Positions 1-8,068 of a stretch of 64,000 bases of DNA are shown piece after piece. A model generated the notes under the pieces. The model was not told where the DNA came from. It ran no database searches and was given only the letters and a program-made list of their open reading frames with translations. The stretch is from Pseudomonadota bacterium (GTDB taxonomy: Bacteria > Pseudomonadota > Alphaproteobacteria > Rhizobiales > MH13), in contig JBCCPK010000002.1 of the NCBI GenBank assembly GCA_039024915.1, forward strand, positions 62,001 through 126,000, written 5' to 3'. Each line of letters begins with the position of its first letter. The stretch's first letter is position 1. The translations under genes and the position numbers were made by a program.

Positions 1-120
1 AAGGTGCCCCACTGACGGCCTAATAAACAGGCACGTCGCGAAACAATTGAAAAGCGTGGCTCGTCATACTGATCATTTCTTTCAGATGACGGGCTGCGGA
101 CGTAACAAGCTTGCAAAAAA

Positions 121-139
121 ATGTCAACATGACTGACAT
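121..139. promoter_or_regulatory. Inverted repeat upstream of the MarR-family gene
   Basis: A perfect 6-bp inverted repeat, ATGTCA (121-126) and TGACAT (134-139), is separated by 7 bp and lies about 40 bp before the MarR-family start at 181. Dyads of this size are typical operators for winged-helix dimers, so autoregulation is a reasonable inference. No promoter element is certain. The 120 bases before it hold no gene I can support. Confidence 0.4.
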
Positions 140-180
140 ATTTTTATGATGAGAAATTCGTGCTGTACGGAAGCCTGTTG

Positions 181-681
181 ATGACAGAGACGCAAACAAC
201 CCAAGAGCTCGAGATCATCGAGGCACTGTTCTTCGCCTATCGTGATTTTGTCGGCGAGCCGGACGGTGTTCTTAGCAAGCTCGGCTTTGGCCGTGCTCAC
301 CACAGGGTCCTGCATTTTGTTCATCGCAATCCAGGGATGACCGTCGCTGTCCTGCTGGACATTTTGCAGATTACCAAGCAGAGCCTAGCGCGTGTGTTGA
401 AGTCTCTAATCGATGAAGGCTTTATCGAACAAAGGCCTGGGCCGCGTGATCGAAGACAGCGGCTCTTGTACACCACCGACCAGGGTGCAACGCTCGCAAA
501 CGATCTCATTGCCATACAATCGTCACGGATTGGGCGCGCTCTACACGCTGTGCCAGCCGAACAGCGGCCGGCAATAGGTCTTTTCCTACGCAGTCTGCGT
601 AACCAGCCTACGGCACTCACCCATGGCTTTGCCGGGAATGTGCAACGCGATGCTGGTGTCGACGAGACGCCAAGTGAATGA
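181..681 (+). CDS. petP: MarR-family winged-helix regulator, PetP-like
   Basis: A 166-residue transcription factor of the MarR family. The central part (about residues 35-100) reads as a winged helix with a recognition-helix stretch around TKQSLARVLKSL and a wing around RPGPRDRRQR. Start choice: a GTG at 160 is in frame, but ATG 181 has a GGAA Shine-Dalgarno about 9 nt upstream. The stop is 12 nt before an OmpR-type response regulator. A MarR protein of about 165 residues followed by an OmpR regulator of about 237 residues matches the PetP-PetR pair of Rhodobacter capsulatus, which lies by the cytochrome bc1 genes. Here petABC is about 17 kb away. The family assignment is firm; the PetP name is inferred from arrangement and length. 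An inverted repeat at 121-139 may be its own operator. Confidence 0.75.
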   Translation: MTETQTTQELEIIEALFFAYRDFVGEPDGVLSKLGFGRAHHRVLHFVHRNPGMTVAVLLDILQITKQSLARVLKSLIDEGFIEQRPGPRDRRQRLLYTTDQGATLANDLIAIQSSRIGRALHAVPAEQRPAIGLFLRSLRNQPTALTHGFAGNVQRDAGVDETPSE

Positions 682-693
682 GCGAGGCCGTTT

Positions 694-1404
694 ATGGCTC
701 TGAAATTGAAATCCGCCATTCCTTCCGACACCGCCAGCCATATTCTGATTGTCGATGACGATGCCCGCATAGGCGAGCTGCTAAAGCGCTACCTCGGCGA
801 CCAAGGATACCGGGTCACGGCCGTCGCTTCGGCCGCTGAAGCCCGTGTCGCTCTCTCAGGCTTATCATTCGACTTGATTGTTTTGGATGTCATGATGCCA
901 AACGAGAGCGGGTTTGAGTTCCTCGAGAGCACACGCAAAGCATCGACGATTCCCGTCATCATGTTGACGGCACGGGGCGAAGCCGATGATCGGATCAACG
1001 GCCTTGAAGGGGGCGCGAACGATTATCTGACAAAACCATTCGAGCCGCGCGAACTGGTTTTGCGGATTGAAAACATTCTGAAGGCTGGACAATCGGGGCG
1101 AAATGCACCGGTCGATATGGTGGATTTCGGCGCATTTCGCTTCAACCTGAAACGCCGCGAACTGACCCGCAACGGCGAATTGGTCCGGCTGACCGAACGC
1201 GAACGCGAAATCATGGCGCTGCTTGCCGCCAGGCCCAACGCCACGGTGTCGCGCTTCGACCTTCTGGGTGCTGACGACTCCAAAACCGATCGTGCCATAG
1301 ACGTCCAGATGACCCGCTTACGACGCAAAGTTGAGACAGACCCAGGAACGCCCGCCTATCTTCAAACAGTCCGTGGCTTGGGCTATCGTCTTGTCAGCGA
1401 CTAG
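694..1404 (+). CDS. petR: OmpR-family response regulator, PetR-like
   Basis: A 236-residue two-component response regulator. The receiver domain (about 16-130) has the acidic pocket D21-D23, the phosphoacceptor D65 in LIVLDVMMP, and the conserved K114 in YLTKPFEP. The C-terminal part (about 140-236) is an OmpR/PhoB winged-helix domain, with AIDVQMTRLRRKVE and TVRGLGYRL typical of its DNA-binding end. It starts 12 nt after the MarR-like gene with GAGG upstream, so the two are probably co-transcribed. It is followed by a histidine kinase that is the likely partner. Architecture and position match PetR of Rhodobacter capsulatus. Whether it controls the bc1 genes in this window cannot be read from the sequence. 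Confidence 0.85.
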   Translation: MALKLKSAIPSDTASHILIVDDDARIGELLKRYLGDQGYRVTAVASAAEARVALSGLSFDLIVLDVMMPNESGFEFLESTRKASTIPVIMLTARGEADDRINGLEGGANDYLTKPFEPRELVLRIENILKAGQSGRNAPVDMVDFGAFRFNLKRRELTRNGELVRLTEREREIMALLAARPNATVSRFDLLGADDSKTDRAIDVQMTRLRRKVETDPGTPAYLQTVRGLGYRLVSD

Positions 1405-1456
1405 CGAGCAATCAAGCGCTCGCGCCTGACGATAGTGGAGCCAAGCGCGTTGGACC

Positions 1457-2944
1457 ATGGCCAACATTGAACGATCCGATGCTGAATTGGACCTGCCATC
1501 GACGCAAGGCATCGCGCGCGACGAGGGCCAAGAGAGCCATGCGGTTGGCGCAAAAAGCGGCGCAACGCGGCAGTGGCTGAGTTCGCTGTTAGCACCACTG
1601 GCTTGGCTGCAGAGACTCATCGGCAAACTCATCAAACCAATCTTGCCGCGCGGGCTCTATGCGCGGTCTTTAATGATCATCATAGCACCGGTCGTCCTGC
1701 TGCAATCTGTAGCGGCCTTCGTTTTTCTCGAGCGCCACTGGGAGCTGGTCACCGAGCGCTTGTCAGAAGCTGTCACGCGCGACATCGCCGCGGTCATCGC
1801 AATGGTCGAAACCTATGCTGACGATGATGAGGCGCAAGCGGACATTTTTCGGATCGCTCGAGAAACGCTCGATCTCAACGTTGCAGTCTTGCCAGAAACC
1901 TCTCTGCCAGATGCCCTTCCAAGGCCCTTTTTTGACCTGTTGAATCGGACCTTGTCCCAGAAGATCGCTCAGAGGATCGATCGGCCCTATTGGGTCGATA
2001 CGGTCGGTCGTTCGAACCTGATTGAAGTGCGCGTTCAACTCGACGACGGGCAAACCTTGCGTGTGTTCGCCCGTCGCAGCAACGCTTACGCTTCGAATTC
2101 GCATATCTTCCTCGTCTGGATGACAGGGGCCTCACTTGTCCTGCTGATCGTCGCGATCCTGTTTCTGCGAAACCAGATTCGGCCAATTTTGGAGTTGGCC
2201 GGCGCAGCGGACCGATTTGGACAAGGTCAAGCTGTTGATCGCCCAATTCGGTTGAGGGGTGCACGGGAAGTACGCAGCGCCACCTTGGCTTTTTGGCGCA
2301 TGCAGGAGCGCATCGAGCGGCACGTGGACCAGCGCACGGCCATGTTGTCCGGTGTCAGCCACGACCTGCGAACCATCCTGACCCGGTTCAAGCTGGAATT
2401 GGCACTGTTATCCGACCAAGAGGCCGCCAGATCGTTGACGCGTGACGTTGATGACATGCAAGCAATGCTGGAAGGCTATTTGGCGTTTGCCAAAGGCGAT
2501 GACGGCGAAAACTCGATCCCAACAGATGTCGAGGCACTATTGCACGACGTTGCGTCCCAGGTCGGCACCGCAGATGGACCCATCGCCGTTAGCTTTGAAG
2601 GCGACGCCGAAACGTCCGTTAAACCCAACGCCTTCAAACGCTTGATCACCAACCTCATCATGAATGCTCTGCGGCACGCGGAGCATGTCACAGTGCGCGC
2701 GACTCGCTCCGCCGACCTGCTCACCATCGATATAGACGATAACGGGCCTGGTATTCCTGCGCACAAGCGTGAAGAGGTTTTTCGACCCTTTTACCGCCTT
2801 GATGAGGCCCGCAACCTCGACGACAGCGGGACCGGGCTTGGCCTGCCGATCGCCCGTGATATCGCGCGCGCACATGGAGGCGATATCACACTGGACGAAA
2901 GCGCGATGGGGGGCTTGCGGGCTCGGGTTACTCTGCCGGGCTAG
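1457..2944 (+). CDS. Sensor histidine kinase
   Basis: A 495-residue membrane kinase. A hydrophilic N-terminal stretch of about 65 residues precedes TM1 (about 72-91). A periplasmic sensor region (about 92-215), TM2 (about 217-237) and a HAMP-like linker follow. The H-box SHDLRTILTRFK carries the phospho-acceptor H302; the usual proline after SHDLRT is isoleucine here. The ATPase domain shows the N-box (NALRHAE), G1 (DDNGPGIP) and G2 (GTGLGLPIARD) motifs. It begins 52 nt after the response regulator, and the gap contains a short hairpin (1404-1409 with 1418-1423) without a T-run. It is almost certainly the cognate kinase. The signal it senses is unknown; the long cytoplasmic leader before TM1 is less common. 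Confidence 0.9.
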   Translation: MANIERSDAELDLPSTQGIARDEGQESHAVGAKSGATRQWLSSLLAPLAWLQRLIGKLIKPILPRGLYARSLMIIIAPVVLLQSVAAFVFLERHWELVTERLSEAVTRDIAAVIAMVETYADDDEAQADIFRIARETLDLNVAVLPETSLPDALPRPFFDLLNRTLSQKIAQRIDRPYWVDTVGRSNLIEVRVQLDDGQTLRVFARRSNAYASNSHIFLVWMTGASLVLLIVAILFLRNQIRPILELAGAADRFGQGQAVDRPIRLRGAREVRSATLAFWRMQERIERHVDQRTAMLSGVSHDLRTILTRFKLELALLSDQEAARSLTRDVDDMQAMLEGYLAFAKGDDGENSIPTDVEALLHDVASQVGTADGPIAVSFEGDAETSVKPNAFKRLITNLIMNALRHAEHVTVRATRSADLLTIDIDDNGPGIPAHKREEVFRPFYRLDEARNLDDSGTGLGLPIARDIARAHGGDITLDESAMGGLRARVTLPG

Positions 2945-2972
2945 CCTGTTAGCAGATGGCCGCTGTCCCTTT

Positions 2973-3323
2973 TCAGTACATCCGCCCGCCATTTGGCACA
3001 GATTGGGTCGGCTCCAGGAGAACGACCTCACCTTCAGTGTCCGAAACACCCAAGGTCAGCACTTCAGACATGAACGGACCAATTTGGCGGGGTGGGAAGT
3101 TCACGACGGCCATGACCTGTTTACCCAGCAAACCTTCAGGCGTGTAATGCGCCGTGATCTGAGCCGAGCTCTTCTTGACCCCGATATTGTCGCCAAAGTC
3201 GATTTTCAACTTAAAGGCGGGTTTGCGTGCTTCCGGAAAGGGCTTGGCTTCGACGACCGTACCAACGCGAATGTCGACCTTAAGAAAATCGTCGAAAGAG
3301 ATCGTTTCAGGCAACTCGCTCAT
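2973..3323 (-). CDS. csaA: CsaA-like tRNA-binding-domain protein
   Basis: A 116-residue protein made almost entirely of one OB-fold tRNA-binding domain of the CsaA/YgjH family (usual length about 110). Recognisable stretches are DFLKVDIRVGTV (12-23), KKSSAQITAHY (50-60) and VVNFPPRQIGPF (73-84). CsaA was described in Bacillus subtilis as a chaperone-like protein linked to export; related domains bind structured RNA, and the role in alphaproteobacteria is not established. The ATG overlaps the stop of the upstream TetR-family gene by 4 nt, so translation is probably coupled. It converges with the histidine kinase, with 28 nt between the stops. Confidence 0.85.
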   Translation of the reverse strand: MSELPETISFDDFLKVDIRVGTVVEAKPFPEARKPAFKLKIDFGDNIGVKKSSAQITAHYTPEGLLGKQVMAVVNFPPRQIGPFMSEVLTLGVSDTEGEVVLLEPTQSVPNGGRMY

Positions 3324-4024
3324 GCGGCTTGGCCGGTCGTCGCATCCTCGTTTGCGCTCCCTGCACTTTCGCCATCACGCCGACGGTCCATTGCAGCGCG
3401 CAGACGGCAGAGCGGACCGCCGGTTGGACCGCCCTCCCCGCGCATCAGTGTCACACTGCGATCAATGTCACGCATTCTGCGTTCCGCTTGTCGCAACGCC
3501 GTGTCCAGCGATGCCATGGTCTTGGCTTGCCCGCCTTCCTCTTCCGCCAAAAACACGCGCATCGTGCGCTCATGCAGGCGCAGCAGACCTGTCAAGACCA
3601 AGCCGCCGCGGGCCCCTTCAACATCAAGGTCGGCTCTGACCGCCATACGCCGCATCGAGCGTGACGCAATGCGCGCCAGCTCAAGCATAAGCGCGGGGTC
3701 ACGCCGTGCATCCTTTTCCAGTTGGATCAATGCCAGCTTGTAAGGTAGCAGCGCGTCGTACCGGCGCATAAGCACATCAAACAACCGCTCACGAGCGGGT
3801 TCATCACCCATATCTGGGTCGTCGTCAGCGAGGACGATCTCATCGATCCGTGATGCAAAAGCGTCCAACAGTTCGGTCTTTTGCGAGAACGTCATGACAA
3901 GCTTGGCGAGTGGGACGTTCGCCTCGTCCGCCACTCCACGAAGCGTGACCGAAGAAAATGACTCGGTCACCAGTAAATTCATGAACGCATCAACCGTTTT
4001 TGTGGACTGCGCCTTGGTCAGCAT
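3320..4024 (-). CDS. TetR-family transcriptional regulator
   Basis: A 234-residue protein with an N-terminal TetR-type helix-turn-helix (about residues 8-55, including VTLRGVADEANVPLAKLVMTF) and a helical, charged C-terminal ligand or dimer region. The tail (about 195-234) is rich in Arg, Gly and Ser and looks disordered. It overlaps csaA by 4 nt (ATGA), so the regulator and the RNA-binding protein are expressed together; it may control its own two-gene unit. There is 54 nt to the proC stop upstream, so it could also belong to a longer proC transcript. Family membership is likely, although the helix-turn-helix is somewhat divergent. The ligand is unknown. Confidence 0.7.
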   Translation of the reverse strand: MLTKAQSTKTVDAFMNLLVTESFSSVTLRGVADEANVPLAKLVMTFSQKTELLDAFASRIDEIVLADDDPDMGDEPARERLFDVLMRRYDALLPYKLALIQLEKDARRDPALMLELARIASRSMRRMAVRADLDVEGARGGLVLTGLLRLHERTMRVFLAEEEGGQAKTMASLDTALRQAERRMRDIDRSVTLMRGEGGPTGGPLCRLRAAMDRRRDGESAGSANEDATTGQAA

Positions 4025-4078
4025 GGTTAGCTCCGAAATGAATAATGAACAGCTCTAATCCGATTACGAGTTGCACCT

Positions 4079-4921
4079 CTATTCAGATGACGCCAACTCC
4101 GCAGACCGGTCTGCCGCCGCTTGCACGGTCGCGGCAAGTAGGTCCGCCAAGGCTCCGCTATCGCGCAACACCTGCAAACCCGCTTGGGTGGTTCCGCCCG
4201 GAGAGGTAACATTCTCTCGCAAGGTGGCAGCATCTTCATCACTGGCTGACAGCAATGCTCCCGCACCAACGACCGTCTGCCGGGCAAGTGTCATGGCGGT
4301 GTTTGCTGGTAGACCCAGCTTCTCACCGGCGGAAGCCATCGCTTCAACCAAATGGAAGACATAAGCTGGGCCCGATCCAGACAAAGCTGTGACCGCGTCC
4401 ATGAGCGCTTCAGCATCCACCCAAACCACCGAACCCACAGCCTGCATCAGCGCTGCAACACGTTCACGTTCTGCTGACGAAGCTGATGAGGCAAAGCACG
4501 CCGTGATTCCCTCCCCGACCGCTGATGGTGTGTTGGGCATCGCCCGGACGACCGTTGACCGCGGAAGAGCGGCCCTGAGCGTGCTGGATCGCACGCCTGC
4601 CGCAATCGATACAACGACAAGATTATCGCGATCCAGAGCTTTAACGGATGCCAGCGCGCTCGCCATGATCTGGGGCTTTACGGCAAGCAGGATAATCGAT
4701 GGCTTTTTGATCCCAGCGCTCTCAACCGAAACGCAAACGTCGACCCCTTTGTCTATCCAGGTGCCTCCGCCCTGGGCGAAGATCGGGTCAACAAGTGTAA
4801 TCTCACCGGCTCGATATCCGCGAGCCAACCAGCCGTCGACCATGGCGGAGCCCATCTTCCCCGCTCCGATCACCATGATGGGCTGGATGCTATGAGCCGA
4901 TGAACCGGCGCCCCCGGTCAT
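4079..4921 (-). CDS. proC: Pyrroline-5-carboxylate reductase
   Basis: A 280-residue enzyme for the last step of proline synthesis: NAD(P)H-dependent reduction of 1-pyrroline-5-carboxylate to L-proline in the cytoplasm. The Rossmann glycine motif MVIGAGKMGSAM sits at residues 16-27. The C-terminal dimerisation and active-site segment contains MDAVTALSGSGPAYVF and ARQTVVGAGALL, which are family signatures. Length is normal. The start at 4921 gives a 15-residue leader before the first strand, as in many alphaproteobacterial ProC proteins. It follows the YbjN-domain gene by 6 nt on the same strand, so the two form an operon. Confidence 0.95.
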   Translation of the reverse strand: MTGGAGSSAHSIQPIMVIGAGKMGSAMVDGWLARGYRAGEITLVDPIFAQGGGTWIDKGVDVCVSVESAGIKKPSIILLAVKPQIMASALASVKALDRDNLVVVSIAAGVRSSTLRAALPRSTVVRAMPNTPSAVGEGITACFASSASSAERERVAALMQAVGSVVWVDAEALMDAVTALSGSGPAYVFHLVEAMASAGEKLGLPANTAMTLARQTVVGAGALLSASDEDAATLRENVTSPGGTTQAGLQVLRDSGALADLLAATVQAAADRSAELASSE

Positions 4922-4927
4922 GCCTTG

Positions 4928-5428
4928 CTAGGCCTCGCCAGCCGTCTCAAACAGAGCGTCGGAAAGGGCGTCTTGCGCGTTTTTTCCAGCCCAGACGACA
5001 TATTGAAAGGCCTCGTAGTACCGTTCGCAGGTATCAACTGCAGCCTCCAGCATGCAGGCGCATTGCTGGGAATTTGCATCTGCCCCACCGCTGAGCAAAA
5101 GGGTTGCCCGGAAAATAATTGCTGATTGTTCACGCCAAAGATCAAAGTGGCCAAGCCACAGCTGTTCATTAACCAGCGCGAGCAGCTTTGTGACCTCAGC
5201 CAGCCGGGTTGTTGGCACCTTAAGGTCGAAACCACACGCGAGGTGCAAGGCCTCGTTCTCTTCCATCCAAGAGAACGACACGTGGTAAGGGGACCACGAT
5301 CCCTCAACGGAGATGGTGATTTCGTGATCGCTCGAACGCTCAAATGCCCACTCGTTAAGAGAAGCAAGCTGTTCCACCACATCAACAGGGTGAACCAAGC
5401 GATCAAGCTCGAGATCGGCAAGCGACAT
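4928..5428 (-). CDS. YbjN-domain protein
   Basis: A 166-residue acidic protein covered by the YbjN domain, a type III secretion-chaperone-like fold of unknown general function. Typical family features are FSWMEENEALHLACGFD and a late helix rich in aromatic and acidic residues. The start is ATG 5428 rather than the GTG two codons upstream (5434), because AAGGA lies 8 nt before the ATG. It directly precedes proC (6 nt), a pairing I recognise from Hyphomicrobiales genomes. E. coli YbjN affects motility and stress responses when overexpressed, but no biochemical activity can be assigned here. Confidence 0.85.
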   Translation of the reverse strand: MSLADLELDRLVHPVDVVEQLASLNEWAFERSSDHEITISVEGSWSPYHVSFSWMEENEALHLACGFDLKVPTTRLAEVTKLLALVNEQLWLGHFDLWREQSAIIFRATLLLSGGADANSQQCACMLEAAVDTCERYYEAFQYVVWAGKNAQDALSDALFETAGEA

Positions 5429-5684
5429 GCACACTATCCTTCCGGCCCGCTAGAAGGCTGGTATTTGGCGCAACCGGATCGTCAGATGCCAATTGAGCGC
5501 CAACAAACGAGCGGATCGCTGCGCGAACACCGCCCGAATCTTTTTACAGTTTGGAGTATAGCTTTACGGCAAAGCCGCGGCACCAGCCACGCAAGCCAGG
5601 CGCCTGACTTATCCGTGAACAATTCCACCTTATCGTGTGGAACACCGCGCCAACTGGGCGTTTGCAAGCGATTTAGCGCGTTGA

Positions 5685-5945
5685 TTAACCTGCTTTTTCG
5701 CTTAGTTTCGCTTCAAGCGCGTCAACGCGTTTGGCAAGTTCCACGTTTTCTTCGCGCAGGGTCGTCAGCATATCGCGAAGTGTCTCAATGTCTTCTTCGC
5801 GAGCGAGATCCATCGTCGCCAGAGCCCGCTCCATCTGACCCCGCGCGACAGTTTCAACCTCGCGGCGCACGCCGTCAGCCAGCCCTGCCGCATCTGTCAT
5901 CAGGCGGCCAAGATCGTCGAGCAGTCGGTTGTTGGGTCCTGTCAT
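5685..5945 (-). CDS. ubiK: UbiK / BMFP accessory-factor protein
   Basis: An 86-residue small coiled-coil protein. It starts TGPNNRLLDDLGRLMTDAAG after Met and ends in a heptad-rich helix (TLREENVELAKRVDALEAKL), the pattern of the BMFP/UbiK family (formerly DUF526). In Enterobacteria, UbiK is an accessory factor for the aerobic ubiquinone biosynthesis complex, and the Brucella BMFP protein was studied as a membrane-fusogenic peptide. A longer reading from further upstream is possible, but ATG 5945 has AGAAGGAC at the right distance and gives the family's usual length. It lies divergent from lgt across 193 bp. About 250 bp on its downstream side (5429-5684) holds nothing I recognise. Confidence 0.85.
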   Translation of the reverse strand: MTGPNNRLLDDLGRLMTDAAGLADGVRREVETVARGQMERALATMDLAREEDIETLRDMLTTLREENVELAKRVDALEAKLSEKAG

Positions 5946-6123
5946 CGATTTCAGTCCTTCTAAAGACGGGTTCGTATGCCAAGCACGACACACATGACTT
6001 TCACGTATTTGATATGGTTTGCGCCTGTCGATCATGCAAGACGATTGACAGGTCGCACAAGCGGGCATGCGGCCACAGCCCATGTAATGTCCTTGCAGGC
6101 CTGAGCCAAACAACCAACGGTTT

Positions 6124-6141
6124 GAAGGAAGAGAAACGCTG
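6124..6141 (+). promoter_or_regulatory. Ribosome-binding site and CTG start of lgt
   Basis: GAAGGAAGAG (6124-6133) stands 5 nt before CTG 6139. In the lgt frame a stop (TAA 6085-6087) is followed only by non-start codons up to this CTG. No in-frame ATG, GTG or TTG occurs before GTG 6268, which would remove the first membrane helix. The CTG is therefore the most likely initiation codon. A weaker alternative is a non-canonical start within the next few codons or a sequencing error. Confidence 0.6.
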
Positions 6142-6975
6142 TCCCTTACGACCTTACCCGCGATCGCATTTCCGGTCATTGACCCAGTTCTGATCCAAAT
6201 TGGTCCCCTCGCCATTCGTTGGTACGCCCTGGCCTATATTGCAGGCCTTGTTGGCGGGTGGTGGTATGTGCGCCGTTTGGTGCGGCGGCCGTCTTTATGG
6301 GCCAAATCAGCCGCACCCTACACGCCGGCGGATATCGATGACTTCCTGACTTGGGCAACGCTCGGGGTCATTATCGGCGGACGGCTTGGTTACGTGTTGT
6401 TTTACGAGCCCGACCGGTTCCTCGCCGAGCCCGCCGCCATTTTATATGTCTGGCAAGGTGGAATGGCGTTCCATGGCGGTCTGCTGGGCGTGATCGTTGC
6501 GATGATCGCCTTCGCGCACAACCGGGGCCAAAGCGCGCTGAGCCTGTTTGATGTCATCGGGGCGGCAGCGCCGATTGGCCTGTTCTTTGGACGCATCGCC
6601 AATTTCATCAACGCGGAACTATGGGGCCGTCCGACCGACCTGCCTTGGGGGATGGTATTTCCGACCGCAGACGAGCAGCCGCGCCATCCTAGCCAGCTTT
6701 ATCAAGCGTTTGGGGAAGGGTTGGTGCTGTTTGCTATTTGTGCCGTCGCCATCGCGCTTGGCGGTCTCAAGAAGCCCGGTCTTGTCGGCGGCCTGTTTAC
6801 CGCAGGGTATGGCTCCGCCCGATTTCTTGCCGAATACGTGCGGGCGTTTGACCCGCAAATCGGGTTGCTGTTCGGCGTGCTTACGATGGGACAGCTACTG
6901 TCACTGCCAATGATAGCGGTTGGGCTACTCATGATTGCATCAGCCCAACGCCGCACCTCCCATGAACCCGCTTGA
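6139..6975 (+). CDS. lgt: Phosphatidylglycerol--prolipoprotein diacylglyceryl transferase
   Basis: A 278-residue multi-pass inner-membrane enzyme that moves diacylglycerol from phosphatidylglycerol to the lipobox cysteine of prolipoproteins, the first step of lipoprotein maturation. From the CTG start it reads AIAFPVIDPVLIQIGPLAIR, the normal Lgt N-terminus. It then shows the conserved GGRLGYVLFYEP, GGMAFHGGLLGV and FGRIANFINAELWGRPT signature segments, and HPSQLYQAFGEG near the end. Length fits the family (270-290). Starting at the next conventional codon (GTG 6268) would delete about 43 residues including TM1. The 3' end overlaps the methyltransferase gene by 14 nt, opening a plus-strand operon that runs at least to pgeF. 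Confidence 0.92.
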   Translation: MSLTTLPAIAFPVIDPVLIQIGPLAIRWYALAYIAGLVGGWWYVRRLVRRPSLWAKSAAPYTPADIDDFLTWATLGVIIGGRLGYVLFYEPDRFLAEPAAILYVWQGGMAFHGGLLGVIVAMIAFAHNRGQSALSLFDVIGAAAPIGLFFGRIANFINAELWGRPTDLPWGMVFPTADEQPRHPSQLYQAFGEGLVLFAICAVAIALGGLKKPGLVGGLFTAGYGSARFLAEYVRAFDPQIGLLFGVLTMGQLLSLPMIAVGLLMIASAQRRTSHEPA

Positions 6976-8050
6976 TGCACTCATCAGCACAGAGATTGAA
7001 ACGACCGGGCCGATAACGGTCGGCCGATACATGCAGCTTTGCTTAAGCCACCCCAAGTATGGCTACTACACAAGCAAGCAGCCGCTCGGGGCACAAGGCG
7101 ATTTCACCACCGCACCTGAGATCAGCCAGCTGTTCGGGGAGCTGGTGGGCGTTTGGCTTGTCACCGTCTGGCGCGCACTCGGCCAGCCAAGTCCGTTTGC
7201 ATTGGTCGAGTTGGGACCGGGTCGCGGAACACTGATGGCCGATATCCTTCGGGCGGTAGCGGTCGACCGCGCATTTACTGATGGTTGCAAGGTCCACCTG
7301 GTCGAACTGAGCAAACCCCTTCGCGACCTTCAGTCCAAAACACTGCAAAGCTCTTCGATCGCGCCCACATTCCACAGCGACATCGCTTCACTTCCCAAGC
7401 TGCCAACTCTCTTCGTGGCAAACGAGTTTTTCGATGCCCTGCCGACCAACCAGTGGGTGCGAACAGACAGGGGCTGGAATGCCAGAAAGATCGGCCTGGA
7501 CGCGGACAACAAGCTTACCTTCGGTGTTGATCCAACGCCGTTGCCAGCCCCACCAAAGCTCATTCGAGAAAACGCGGCGCTTGGTACGATCGTCGAACAC
7601 AGCCCGGCGCAAGACACTATCATGGGTATGATGGCAGATCGCATCGTCCGCTACGGGGGGGCCGCTCTGATCACCGATTATGGCAGCTTGAGCACCGGTT
7701 TCGGGGACACGCTGCAAGCCGTCCGAATGCATCGACCTGCTGATCCGCTAGACGATCCTGGAGCATCTGATCTGACAACCCAAACCGACTTCGGCCATTT
7801 GCGCAGCAAGGCGATTGATGCTGGCGTTCGAACGACAGCTTGGTCCGCCCAAGGGGACTTCCTGATCGCGATGGGACTTTTGGAACGGGCGGGGGTGCTG
7901 GGCGCCAACGCCGGCCCCGAGGAGCGCGACGCCATAAGCGCTGCGGTGGAGCGGCTTGCATCGGATGCGGCGATGGGCAAGCTATTCAAGGCCATGGCCC
8001 TCGCCAGCAAAGAAATCCACTTACCTGGCCTTATTGTTGTCAACGACTAA
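6962..8050 (+). CDS. Class I SAM-dependent methyltransferase, MidA/NDUFAF7 family
   Basis: A 362-residue protein of the MidA/NDUFAF7 (COG1565) methyltransferase family. The SAM-binding motif ALVELGPGRGTLMADILR appears about 80 residues in. The family hallmarks GDFTTAPEISQLFGE (before it) and VANEFFDALPTNQW (after it) are intact. Human NDUFAF7 methylates a complex I subunit arginine during assembly; that role is plausible in an alphaproteobacterium but not shown for this gene. ATG 6962 is chosen over the TTG 27 nt upstream. The coding sequence overlaps lgt by 14 nt and ends 18 nt before pgeF, so the three are likely co-expressed. Confidence 0.88.
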   Translation: MNPLDALISTEIETTGPITVGRYMQLCLSHPKYGYYTSKQPLGAQGDFTTAPEISQLFGELVGVWLVTVWRALGQPSPFALVELGPGRGTLMADILRAVAVDRAFTDGCKVHLVELSKPLRDLQSKTLQSSSIAPTFHSDIASLPKLPTLFVANEFFDALPTNQWVRTDRGWNARKIGLDADNKLTFGVDPTPLPAPPKLIRENAALGTIVEHSPAQDTIMGMMADRIVRYGGAALITDYGSLSTGFGDTLQAVRMHRPADPLDDPGASDLTTQTDFGHLRSKAIDAGVRTTAWSAQGDFLIAMGLLERAGVLGANAGPEERDAISAAVERLASDAAMGKLFKAMALASKEIHLPGLIVVND

Positions 8051-8068
8051 CGGAGTACATTCGGTCAT

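Noticed and set aside
2769-3743. A 324-codon plus-strand frame
   Set aside because: It starts inside the histidine kinase gene in another frame and continues antisense to csaA and the TetR gene.
6024-6052. CCTGTC / GACAGG inverted pair between ubiK and lgt
   Set aside because: The 17-nt spacing is long for a regulator dyad and there is no T-run, so chance is likely.
6082-6104. Start codons upstream of lgt (ATG 6082 and ATG 6087)
   Set aside because: ATG 6082 is followed at once by TAA in the lgt frame; ATG 6087 is in another frame and stops after five codons. Neither can start lgt.
5126-6193. A 355-codon plus-strand reading frame
   Set aside because: It runs antisense through ybjN and ubiK, has no conserved character and no ribosome-binding site, and is a shadow of those genes.
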